Source of the DNA: Hydractinia symbiolongicarpus
Lineage: Eukaryota; Cnidaria; Hydrozoa; Anthoathecata; Hydractiniidae
Direction: 5' to 3'
Length of the DNA: 64,000 nucleotides
Assembly: GCF_029227915.1 (NCBI RefSeq)
Contig: NC_079875.1
Location: 24,498,001-24,562,000 of the forward strand
Under the pieces are notes generated by a model. It searched no databases. It saw nothing but the letters and a program-made list of their open reading frames with translations, and was not told the origin of the DNA. This document shows positions 12,701 through 24,858 of the stretch, piece after piece. Within the stretch, counting starts at the first letter, position 1, and every line of letters begins with the position of its first letter. Both the position numbers and the translations under genes were made by a program.

Positions 12701-15700
12701 CTTTTCTTTTTCCAAAGTTTAACAAAAGTTATTGGTTTTGGCGGACGGTGTCAATGAATGTGGCTGGTGTCTTGCAGGAGGCAGGGGATGCTTACTCAAG
12801 GGTCCGCACCAGATCCCAAGCATGAGTGAATTTCACCAATCCTTGTGTTTCCACATTCATAGGTGTTTGTTTCAGTACAGTCGAAATCCATTAACTTTCC
12901 GATTATCCCTGTAAAGGGGAGAATGCAGAAGTTCTACAGCAGCTTCTTATTCTTTGGAGAGAAACCTCATTTTTTTAATTAAACTTTCCGTCTTAAAAGA
13001 CTAGTTTTATCTGCATTGCGATGTAGTTACTCCTATTCTCTTTTTTCTGTTTCTTACACAGATCCAGTTGACTGCCAGGAAAGACTGGTTGACACTGGGA
13101 AAGACTAGTGACTGTGGGAAAGACCACTGACGGTGGGAAAGACCATAGATCGTGAAGGCTTTTAGGTTTTGGTGACTGAAGAGTGTGTGTTCTTCATTGG
13201 TTAGGATGGGTCTTCAGTTGCTATCTCGAGACGATTGATAACTCCTTCCAAAGAATGGAGTGTTGCGGATTTCGAAGCATAAAAGTTGACTGGGTGGTGA
13301 AGTGAATTACTTGTTTAAGCTCGAGACGATATGTAATGGTTTTCTGCGTTGCCGCCGCTGGGTTCCAAGTCTACCTTTCTAAGGGGCGGTTTCTTGGTCA
13401 GCCCAAGCATTACGATACGATTTCTCAAGTGTTCATGTCTAAGGTCAGAAAGCTTTTCTGTTTCCAGGTTTGCTGCTTTTTATTCTTTGTCACAACTTTT
13501 CTAAGGGCTGGGTTCCAAGTCTACCTCTCTTAGCCCTGGGCTCTGTTTCAGTAGGTAAAAGCAACAACGATACGATTTGCAGCTGTCGACTTTTCTTTTT
13601 CCAAAGTTTAACAAAAGTTATTGGTTTTGGTGGACGGTGTCAATGAATGTGGCTGGTGTCTTGCAGGAGGCAGGGGATGCTTACTCAAGGGCCCGCACCA
13701 GATCCCAAGCATGAGTGAATTTCACCAATCCTCGTGTTTCCACATTCATAGGTGTTTGTTTCAGTACAGTCGAAATCCATTAACTTTCCGATTATCCCTG
13801 TAAAGGGGAGAATGCAGAAGTTCTACAGCAGCTTCTTATTCTTTGGAGAGAAACCTCCTTTTTTAATTAAACTTTCCGTCTTAAAAGACTAGTTTTATCT
13901 GCATTGCGATGTAGTTACTCCTATTCTCTTTTTCCTGTTTCTTACACAGATCCAGTTGACTGCCAGGAAAGACTGGTTGACACTGGGAAAGACTAGTGAC
14001 TGTGGGAAAGACTACTGACGGTGGGAAAGACCATAGATCGTGAAGGCTTTTAGGTTTTGGTGACTAAAGAGTGTGTGTTCTTCATTGGTTAGGATGGGTC
14101 TTCAGTTGCAATCTCGAGACGATTGATAACTCCTTCCAAAGAATGGAGTGTGTCGGATTTTGAAGCATAAAAGTTGACTGGGTGGTGAAGTGAATTACTT
14201 GTTTAAGCTCGAGACGATATGTAATGGTTTTCTGGGTTGCGCCGCTGGGTTCCAAGTCTACCCTTCTAAGGCACGGTTTCTTGGTCAGCCCAAGCATTAC
14301 GATACGATTTCTCAAGTCTTCATGTCTAAGGTCAGAAAGCTTTTCTGTTTCCAGGTTTGCTGCTTTTTATTCTTTGTCACAACCTCTCTAAGGGCTGGGT
14401 TCCAAGTCTACCTCTCTTAGCCCTGGGCTCTGTGTCACTAGGTAAAAGCAACAACGATACCATTTGCAGCTGTCGACTTTTCTTTTTCCAAAGTTTAACA
14501 AAAGTTTTTGGTTTTGGTGGACGGTGTCAATGAATGTGGCTGGTGTCTTGCAGGAGGCAGGGGATGCTTACTCAAGGGTCCGCACCAGATCCCAAGCATG
14601 AGTGAATTTCACCAATCCTTGTGTTTCCACATTCATAGGTGTTTGTTTCAGTACAGTCGAAATCCATTAACTTTCCGATTATCCCTGTAAAGGGGAGAAT
14701 GCAGAAGTTCTACAGCAGCTTCTTATTCTTTGGAGAGAAACCTCCTTTTTTAATTAAACTTTCCGTCTTAAAAGACTAGTTTTATCTGCATTGCGATGTA
14801 GTTACTCCTATTCTCTTTTTCCTGTTTCTTACACAGATCCAGTTGACTGCCAGGAAAGACTGGTTGACACTGGGAAAGACTAGTGACTGTGGGAAAGACC
14901 ACTGACGGTGGGAAAGACCATAGATCGTGAAGGCTTTTAGGTTTTGGTGACTAAAGAGTTGTGTTCTTCATTGGTTAGGATGGGTCTTCAGTTGCAATCT
15001 CGAGACGATTGATAACTCCTTCCAAAGAATGGAGTGTGGCGGATTTCGAAGCATAAAAGTTGACTGGGTGGTGAAGTGAATTACTTGTTTAAGCTCGAGA
15101 CGATATGTAATGGTTTTCTGGGTTGCCGCCGCTGGGTTCCAAGTCTACCCTTCTAAGGGACGGTTTCTTGGTCAGCCCAAGCATTACGATACGATTTCTC
15201 AAGTCTTCATGTCTAAGGTCAGAAAGCTTTTCTGTTTCCAGGTTTGCTGCTTTTTATTCTTTGTCACAACCTCTCTAAGGGCTGGGTTCCAAGTCTACCT
15301 CTCTTAGCCCTGGGCTCTGTGTCACTAGGTAAAAGCAACAACGATACCATTTGCAGCTGTCGACTTTTCTTTTTCCAAAGTTTAACAAAAGTTATTGGTT
15401 TTGGTGGACGGTGTCAATGAATGTGGCTGGTGTCTTGCAGGAGGCAGGGGATGCTTACTCAAGGGTCCGCACCAGATCCCAAGCATGAGTGAATTTCACC
15501 AATCCTTGTGTTTCCACATTCATAGGTGTTTGTTTCAGTACAGTCGAAATCCATTAACTTTCCGATTATCCCTGTAAAGGGGAGAATGCAGAAGTTCTAC
15601 AACAGCTTCTTATTCTTTGGAGAGAAACCTCCTTTTTTAATTAAACTTTCCGTCTTAAAAGACTAGTTTTATCTGCATTGCGATGTAGTTACTCCTATTC

Positions 15701-18642
15701 TCTTTTTCCTGTTTCTTACACAGATCCAGTTGACTGCCAGGAAAGACTGGTTGACACTGGGAAAGACTAGTGACTGTGGGAAAGACCACTGACGGTGGGA
15801 AAGACCATAGATCGTGAAGGCTTTTAGGTTTTGGTGACTAAAGAGTGTGTGTTCTTCATTGGTTAGGATGGGTCTTCAGTTGCAATCTCGAGACGATTGA
15901 TAACTCTTTCCAAAGAATGGAGTGTGGCGGATTTCGAAGCATAAAAGTTGACTGGGTGGTGAAGTGAATTACTTGTTTAAGCTCGAGACGATATGTAATG
16001 GTTTTCTGGGTTGCGCCGCTGGGTTCCAAGTCTACCCTTCTAAGGGACGGTTTCTTGGTCAGCCCAAGCATTACGATACGATTTCTCAAGTCTTCATGTC
16101 TAAGGTCAGAAAGCTTTTCTGTTTCCAGGTTTGCTGCTTTTTATTCTTTGTCACAACCTCTCTAAGGGCTGGGTTCCAAGTCTACCTCTCTTAGCCCTGG
16201 GCTCTGTGTCACTAGGTAAAAGCAACAACGATATCATTTGCAGCTGTCGACTTTTCTTTTTCCAAAGTTTAACAAAAGTTATTGGTTTTGGCGGACGGTG
16301 TCAATGAATGTGGCTGGTGTCTTGCAGGAGGCAGGGGATGCTTACTCAAGGGTCCGCACCAGATCCCAAGCATGAGTGAATTTCACCAATCCTTGTGTTT
16401 CCACATTCATAGGTGTTTGTTTCAGTACAGTCGAAATCCATTAACTTTCCGATTATCCCTGTAAAGGGGAGAATGCAGAAGTTCTACAGCAGCTTCTTAT
16501 TCTTTGGAGAGAAACCTCCTTTTTTAATTAAACTTTCCGTCTTAAAAGACTAGTTTTATCTGCATTGCGATGTAGTTACTCCTATTCTCTTTTTCCTGTT
16601 TCTTACACAGATCCAGTTGACTGCCAGGAAAGACTGGTTGACACTGGGAAAGACTAGTGACTGTGGGAAAGACCACTGACGGTGGGAAAGACCATAGATC
16701 GTGAAGGCTTTTAGGTTTTGGTGACTAAAGAGTGTGTGTTCTTCATTGGTTAGGATGGGTCTTCAGTTGCAATCTCGAGACGATTGATAACTCCTTCCAA
16801 AGAATGGAGTGTGGCGGATTTCGAAGCATAAAAGTTGACTGGGTGGTGAAGTGAATTACTTGTTTAAGCTCGAGACGATATGTAATGGTTTTCTGGGTTG
16901 CGCCGCTGGGTTCCAAGTCTACCCTTCTAAGGGACGGTTTCTTGGTCAGCCCAAGCATTACGATACGATTTCTCAAGTGTTCATGTCTAAGGTCAGAAAG
17001 CTTTTCTGTTTCCAGGTTTGCTGCTTTTTATTCTTTGTCACAACCTCTCTAAGGGCTGGGTTCCAAGTCTACCTCTCTTAGCCCTGGGCTCTGTGTCACT
17101 AGGTAAAAGCAACAACGATACCATTTGCAGCTGTCGACTTTTCTTTTTCCAAAGTTTAACAAAAGTTATTGGTTTTGGCGGACGGTGTCAATGAATGTGG
17201 CTGGTGTCTTGCAGGAGGCAGGGGATGCTTACTCAAGGGTCCGCACCAGATCCCAAGCATGAGTGAATTTCACCAATCCTTGTGTTTCCACATTCATAGG
17301 TGTTTGTTTCAGTACAGTCGAAATCCATTAACTTTCCGATTATCCCTGTAAAGGGGAGAATGCAGAAGTTCTACAGCAGCTTCTTATTCTTTGGAGAGAA
17401 ACCTCATTTTTTTAATTAAACTTTCCGTCTTAAAAGACTAGTTTTATCTGCATTGCGATGTAGTTACTCCTATTCTCTTTTTTCTGTTTCTTACACAGAT
17501 CCAGTTGACTGCCAGGAAAGACTGGTTGACACTGGGAAAGACTAGTGACTGTGGGAAAGACCACTGACGGTGGGAAAGACCATAGATCGTGAAGGCTTTT
17601 AGGTTTTGGTGACTGAAGAGTGTGTGTTCTTCATTGGTTAGGATGGGTCTTCAGTTGCTATCTCGAGACGATTGATAACTCCTTCCAAAGAATGGAGTGT
17701 TGCGGATTTCGAAGCATAAAAGTTGACTGGGTGGTGAAGTGAATTACTTGTTTAAGCTCGAGACGATATGTAATGGTTTTCTGCGTTGCCGCCGCTGGGT
17801 TCCAAGTCTACCTTTCTAAGGGGCGGTTTCTTGGTCAGCCCAACCATTACGATACGATTTCTCAAGTGTTCATGTCTAAGGTCAAAAAGCTTTTCTGTTT
17901 CCAGGTTTGCTGCTTTTTATTTTTTGTCACAACCTCTCTAAGGGCTGGGTTCCAAGTCTACCTCTCTTAGCCTTGGGCTCTGTGTCAGTAGGTAAAAGCA
18001 ACAACGATACGATTTGAGGCTGTCGACTTTTCTTTTTCCAAAGTTTAACAAAAGTTATTGGTTTTGGCGGACGGTGTCAATGAATGTGGCTGGTGTCTTG
18101 CAGGAGGCAGGGGATGCTTACTCAAGGGCCCGCACCAGATCCCAAGCATGAGTGAATTTCACCAATCCTCGTGTTTCCACATTCATAGGTGTTTGTTTCA
18201 GTACAGTCGAAATCCATTAACTTTCCGATTATCCCTGTAAAGGGGAGAATGCAGAAGTTCTACAGCAGCTTCTTATTCTTTGGAGAGAAACCTCCTTTTT
18301 TAATTAAACTTTCCGTCTTAAAAGACTAGTTTTATCTGCATTGCGATGTAGTTACTCCTATTCTCTTTTTCCTGTTTCTTACACAGATCCAGTTGACTGC
18401 CAGGAAAGACTGGTTGACAATGGGAAAGACTAGTGACTGTGGGAAAGACCACTGACGGTGGGAAAGACCATAGATCGTGAAGGCTTTTAGGTTTTGGTGA
18501 CTGAAGAGTGTGTGTTCTTCATTGGTTAGGATGGGTCTTCAGTTGCAATCTCGAGACGATTGATAACTCCTTCCAAAGAATGGAGTGTGGCGGATTTCGA
18601 AGCATAAAAGTTGACTGGGTGGTGAAGTGAATTACTTGTTTA
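9769..18642 (+). repeat. Higher-order repeat: two pentamers, period 4437 bp
   Basis: Monomers at 9769-14205 are repeated at 14206-18642 in the same order (A, B-like, A, A, C). Rare marks are shared exactly 4437 bp apart: TGTGTCGGATTTT near 9711 and 14148, TAAGGCACGG near 9831 and 14268, AAAGTTTTTGG near 10065 and 14502, AAAGAGTTGTG near 10516 and 14953, ACGATATCATTTG near 11791 and 16228, and ACCTCATTTTTTT near 12964 and 17401. The last monomer of each copy (13318 and 17755) differs more, so the exact right end of the duplication lies within or just before it. Confidence 0.87.
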
Positions 18643-21600
18643 AGCTCGAGACGATATGTAATGGTTTTCTGGGTTGCTGCCGCTCGGTTCCAAGTCTACC
18701 TTTCTGAAGGGCGGTTTCTTGGTCAGCCCAGGCATTACGATACGATTTCTCAAGTGTTCATGTCTAAGGTCAGAAAGCTTTTCTGTTTCCAGGTTTGCTG
18801 CTTTTTATTCTTTGTCACAACCTTTCTAAGGGCTGGGTTCCAAGTCTACCTCTCTTAGCCCTGGGCTCTGTGTCAGTAGGTAAAAGCAACAACGATACGA
18901 TTTGCAGCTGTCGACTTTTCTTTTTCCAAAGTTTAACAAAAGTTATTGGTTTTGGTGGACGGTGTCAATGAATGTGGCTGGTGTCTTGCAGGAGGCAGGG
19001 GATGCTTACTCAAGGGCCCGCACCAGATCCCAAGCATGAGTGAATTTCACCAATCCTCGTGTTTCCACATTCATAGGTGTTTGTTTCAGTACAGTCGAAA
19101 TCCATTAACTTTCCGATTATCCCTGTAAAGGGGAGAATGCAGAAGTTCTACAGCAGCTTCTTATTCTTTGGAGAAAAACCTCCTTTTTTAATTAAACTTT
19201 CCGTCTTAAAAGACTAGTTTTATCTGCATTGCGATGTAGTTACTCCTATTTTCTTTTTCCTGTTTCTTACACAGATCCAGTTGACTGCCAGGAAAGACTG
19301 GTTGACACTGGGAAAGACTAGTGACTGTGGGAAAGACCACTGACGGTGGGAAAGACCATAGATCGTGAAGGCCTTTAGGTTTTGGTGACTGAAGAGTGTG
19401 TGTTCTTCATTGGTTAGGATGGGTCTTCAGTTGCAATCTCGAGACGATTGATAACTCCTTCCAAAGAATGGAGTGTGGCGGATTTTGAAGCATAAAAGTT
19501 GACTGGGTGGTGAAGTGAATTACTTGTTTAAGCTCGAGACGATATGTAATGGTTTTCTGGGTTGCGCCGCTGGGTTCCAAGTCTACCCTTCTAAGGGACG
19601 GTTTCTTGGTCAGCCCAAGCATTACGATACGATTTCTCAAGTCTTCATGTCTAAGGTCAGAAAGCTTTTCTGTTTCCAGGTTTGCTGCTTTTTATTCTTT
19701 GTCACAACCTCTCTAAGGGCTGGGTTCCAAGTCTACCTCTGTTAGCCCTGGGCTCTGTGTCACTAGGTAAAAGCAACAACGATATCATTTGCAGCTGTCG
19801 ACTTTTCTTTTTCCAAAGTTTAACAAAAGTTATTGGTTTTGGCGGACGGTGTCAATGAATGTGGCTGGTGTCTTGCAGGAGGCAGGGGATGCTTACTCAA
19901 GGGTCCGCACCAGATCCCAAGCATGAGTGAATTTCACCAATCCTTGTGTTTCCACATTCATAGGTGTTTGTTTCAGTACAGTCGAAATCCATTAACTTTC
20001 CGATTATCCCTGTAAAGGGGAGAATGCAGAAGTTCTACAGCAGCTTCTTATTCTTTGGAGAGAAACCTCCTTTTTTAATTAAACTTTCCGTCTTAAAAGA
20101 CTAGTTTTATCTGCATTGCGATGTAGTTACTCCTATTCTCTTTTTCCTGTTTCTTACACAGATCCAGTTGACTGCCAGGAAAGACTGGTTGACACTGGGA
20201 AAGACTAGTGACTGTGGGAAAGACCACTGACGGTGGGAAAGACCATAGATCGTGAAGGCTTTTAGGTTTTGGTGACTAAAGAGTGTGTGTTCTTCATTGG
20301 TTAGGATGGGTCTTCAGTTGCAATCTCGAGACGATTGATAACTCCTTCCAAAGAATGGAGTGTGGCGGATTTCGAAGCATAAAAGTTGACTGGGTGGTGA
20401 AGTGAATTACTTGTTTAAGCTCGAGACGATATGTAATGGTTTTCTGGGTTGCCGCCGCTGGGTTCCAAGTCTACCTTTCTAAGGGGCGGTTTCTTGGTCA
20501 GCCCAAGCATTACGATACGATTTCTCAAGTGTTCATGTCTAAGGTCAGAAAGCTTTTCTGTTTCCAGGTTTGCTGCTTTTTATTCTTTGTCACAACCTTT
20601 CTAAGGGCTGGGTTCCAAGTCTACCTCTCTTAGCCCTGGGCTCTGTGTCAGTAGGTAAAAGCAACAACGATACGATTTGCAGCTGTCGACTTTTCTTTTT
20701 CCAAAGTTTAACAAAAGTTATTGGTTTTGGTGGACGGTGTCAATGAATGTGGCTGGTGTCTTGCAGGAGGCAGGGGATGCTTACTCAAGGGCCCGCACCA
20801 GATCCCAAGCATGAGTGAATTTCACCAATCCTCGTGTTTCCACATTCATAGGTGTTTGTTTCAGTACAGTTGAAATCCATTAACTTTCCGATTATCCCTG
20901 TAAAGGGGAGAATGCAGAAGTTCTACAGCAGCTTCTTATTCTTTGGAGAGAAACCTCCTTTTTTAATTAAACTTTCCGTCTTAAAAGACTAGTTTTATCT
21001 GTATTGCGATGTAGTTACTCCTATTTTCTTTTTCCTGTTTCTTACACAGATCCAGTTGACTGCCAGGAAAGACTGGTTGACACTGGGAAAGACTAGTGAC
21101 TGTGGGAAAGACCACTGACGGTGGGAAAGACCATAGATCGTGAAGGCCTTTAGGTTTTGGTGACTGAAGAGTGTGTGTTCTTCATTGGTTAGGATGGGTC
21201 TTCAGTTGCAATCTCGAGACGATTGATAACTCCTTCCAAAGAATGGAGTGTGGCGGATTTTGAAGCATAAAAGTTGACTGGGTGGTGAAGTGAATTACTT
21301 GTTTAAGCTCGAGACGATATGTAATGGTTTTCTGGGTTGCGCCGCTGGGTTCCAAGTCTACCCTTCTAAGGGACGGTTTCTTGGTCAGCCCAAGCATTAC
21401 GATACGATTTCTCAAGTCTTCATGTCTAAGGTCAGAAAGCTTTTCTGTTTCCAGGTTTGCTGCTTTTTATTCTTTGTCACAACCTCTCTAAGGGCTGGGT
21501 TCCAAGTCTACCTCTCTTAGCCCTGGGCTCTGTGTCACTAGGTAAAAGCAACAACGATATCATTTGCAGCTGTCGACTTTTCTTTTTCCAAAGTTTAACA

Positions 21601-24600
21601 AAAGTTATTGGTTTTGGCGGACGGTGTCAATGAATGTGGCTGGTGTCTTGCAGGAGGCAGGGGATGCTTACTCAAGGGTCCGCACCAGATCCCAAGCATG
21701 AGTGAATTTCACCAATCCTTGTGTTTCCACATTCATAGGTGTTTGTTTCAGTACAGTCGAAATCCATTAACTTTCCGATTATCCCTGTAAAGGGGAGAAT
21801 GCAGAAGTTCTACAGCAGCTTCTTATTCTTTGGAGAGAAACCTCCTTTTTTAATTAAACTTTCCGTCTTAAAAGACTAGTTTTATCTGCATTGCGATGTA
21901 GTTACTCCTATTCTCTTTTTCCTGTTTCTTACACAGATCCAGTTGACTGCCAGGAAAGACTGGTTGACACTGGGAAAGACTAGTGACTGTGGGAAAGACC
22001 ACTGACGGTGGGAAAGACCATAGATCGTGAAGGCTTTTAGGTTTTGGTGACTAAAGAGTGTGTGTTCTTCATTGGTTAGGATAGGTCTTCAGTTGCAATC
22101 TCGAGACGATTGATAACTCCTTCCAAAGAATGGAGTGTGGCGGATTTCGAAGCATAAAAGTTGACTGGGTGGTGAGGTGAATTACTTGTTTAAGCTCGAG
22201 ACGATATGTAATGGTTTTCTGGGTTGCCGCCGCTGGGTTCCAATTCTACCTTTCTAAGGGGCGGTTTCTTGGTCAGCCCAAGCATTACGATACGATTTCT
22301 CAAGTGTTCATGTCTAAGGTCAGAAAGCTTTTCTGTTTCCAGGTTTGCTGCTTTTTATTCTTTGTCACAACTTTTCTAAGGGCTGGGTTCCAAGTCTACC
22401 TCTCTTAGCCCTGGGCTCTGTGTCAGTAGGTAAAAGCAACAACGATACGATTTGCAGCTGTCGACTTTTCTTTTTCCAAAGTTTAACAAAAGTTATTGGT
22501 TTTGGTGGACGGTGTCAATGAATGTGGCTGGTGTCTTGCAGGAGGCAGGGGATGCTTACTCAAGGGCCCGCACCAGATCCCAAGCATGAGTGAATTTCAC
22601 CAATCCTCGTGTTTCCACATTCATAGGTGTTTGTTTCAGTACAGTCGAAATCCATTAACTTTCCGATTATCCCTGTAAAGGGGAGAATGCAGAAGTTCTA
22701 CAGCAGCTTCTTATTCTTTGGAGAGAAACCTCCTTTTTTAATTAAACTTTCCGTCTTAAAAGACTAGTTTTATCTGCATTGCGATGTAGTTACTCCTATT
22801 CTCTTTTTCCTGTTTCTTACACAGATCCAGTTGACTGCCAGGAAAGACTGGTTGACACTGGGAAAGACTAGTGACTGTGGGAAAGACCACTGACGGTGGG
22901 AAAGACCATAGATCGTGAAGGCTTTTAGGTTTTGGTGACTAAAGAGTGTGTGTTCTTCATTGGTTAGGATGGGTCTTCAGTTGCAATATCGAGACAATTG
23001 ATAACTCCTTCCAAAGAATGGAGTGTGGCGGATTTCGAAGCATAAAAGTTGACTGGGTGGTGAAGTGAATTACTTGTTTAAGCTCGAGACGATATGTAAT
23101 GGTTTTCTGGGTTGCCGCTGCTGGGTTCCAAGTCTACCTTTCTAAGGGGCGGTTTCTTGGTCAGCCCAAGCATTACGATACGATTTCTCAAGTGTTCATG
23201 TCTAAGGTCAGAAAGCTTTTCTGTTTCCAGGTTTGCTGCTTTTTATTCATTGTCACAACCTCTCTAAGGGCTGGGTTCCAAGTCTACCTCTCTTAGCCTT
23301 GGGCTCTGTGTCAGTAGGTAAAAGCAACAACGATACGATTTGAGGCTGTCGACTTTTCTTTTTCCAAAGTTTAACAAAAGTTATTGGTTTTGGCGGACGG
23401 TGTCAATGAATGTGGCTGGTGTCTTGCAGGAGGCAGGGGATGCTTACTCAAGGGCCCGCACCAGATCCCAAGCATGAGTGAATTTCACCAATCCTCGTGT
23501 TTCCACATTCATAGGTGTTTGTTTCAGTACAGTCGAAATCCATTAACTTTCCGATTATCCCTGTAAAGGGGAGAATGGAGAAGTTCTACAGCAGCTTCTT
23601 ATTCTTTGGAGAGAAACCTCCTTTTTTTAATTAAACTTTCCGTCTTAAAAGACTAGTTTTATCTGCATTGCGATGTAGTTACTCCTATTCTCTTTTTTCT
23701 GTTTCTTACACAGATCCAGTTGACTGCCAGGAAAGACTGGTTGACACTGGGAAAGACTAGTGACTGTGGGAAAGACCACTGACGGTGGGAAAGACCATAG
23801 ATCGTGAAGGCTTTTAGGTTTTGGTGACTGAAGAGTGTGTGTTCTTCATTGGTTAGGATGGGTCTTCAGTTGCTATCTCGAGACGATTGATAACTCCTTC
23901 CAAAGAATGGAGTGTGGCGGATTTCGAAGCATAAAAGTTGACTGGGTGGTGAAGTGAATTACTTGTTTAAGCTCGAGACGATATGTAATGGTTTTCTGCG
24001 TTGCCGCCGCTGGGTTCCAAGTCTACCTTTCTAAGGGGCGGTTTCTTGGTCAGCCCAAGCATTACGATACGATTTCTCAAGTGTTCATGTCTAAGGTCAG
24101 AAAGCTTTTCTGTTTTCAGGTTTGCTGCTTTTTATTTTTTGTCACAACCTCTCTAAGGGCTGGGTTCCAAGTCTACCTCTCTTAGCCTTGGGCTCTGTGT
24201 CAGTAGGTAAAAGCAACAACGATACGATTTGAGGCTGTCGACTTTTCTTTTTCCAAAGTTTAACAAAAGTTATTGGTTTTGGCGGACGGTGTCAATGAAT
24301 GTGGCTGGTGTCTTGCAGGAGGCAGGGGATGCTTACTCAAGGGCCCGCACCAGATCCCAAGCATGAGTGAATTTCACCAATCCTCGTGTTTCCACATTCA
24401 TAGGTGTTTGTTTCAGTACAGTCGAAATCCATTAACTTTCCGATTATCCCTGTAAAGGGGAGAATGCAGAAGTTCTACAGCAGCTTCTTATTCTTTGGAG
24501 AGAAACCTCCTTTTTTTAATTAAACTTTCCGTCTTAAAAAGCTAGTTTTATCTGCATTGCGATGTAGTTACTCCTATTCTCTTTTTTCTGTTTCTTACAC

Positions 24601-24858
24601 AGATCCAGTTGACTGCCAGGAAAGACTGGTTAACACTGGGAAAGACTAGTGACTGTGGGAAAGACCACTGACGGTGGGAAAGACCATAGATCGTGAAGGC
24701 CTTTAGGTTTTGGTGACTGAAGAGTGTGTGTTCTTCATTGGTTAGGATGGGTCTTCAGTTGCAATCTCGAGACGATTGATAACTCCTTCCAAAGAATGGA
24801 GTGTGGGGGATTTTGAAGCATAAAAGTTGACTGGGTGGTGAAGTGAATTACTTGTTTA
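18643..24858 (+). repeat. Satellite stretch without a simple higher-order period
   Basis: Seven monomers run B, A, B, A, B, B-variant, C. The pairs at about 19531 and 21306 (A) and 20418 and 22193 (B) are 1775 bp apart and look like a weak dimer repeat, but the run then breaks. The copy beginning near 18643 has private changes (GCCGCTCGG near 18679, CTTTCTGAAGGGC near 18701, CCCAGGCATT near 18727, TTGACAATGGG near 18414). No gene or RNA is visible. Confidence 0.7.
20418..21305 (+). repeat. Representative monomer, haplotype B
   Basis: This is an 888-bp copy. Linked marks are TTCTGGGTTGCCGCC, CACAACCTTTCTAAGG, AGCCCTGGG with GTCAGTAGG, GATTTGCAGCTG, GGTGGACGG, GGCCCGC and six Ts before AATTAAAC. 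Similar copies start near 26634, 27522, 32852, 38183, 39071, 40847, 45284, 52388, 53276, 55052, 55940 and 57716. A sub-variant with TATTCATTGTC and GCCGCTGCTGG starts near 23081, 28410, 34628, 43508, 47945 and 49723. This particular copy also has a private CAGTTGAAATCC at about 20867, where most copies read CAGTCGAAATCC. Confidence 0.8.
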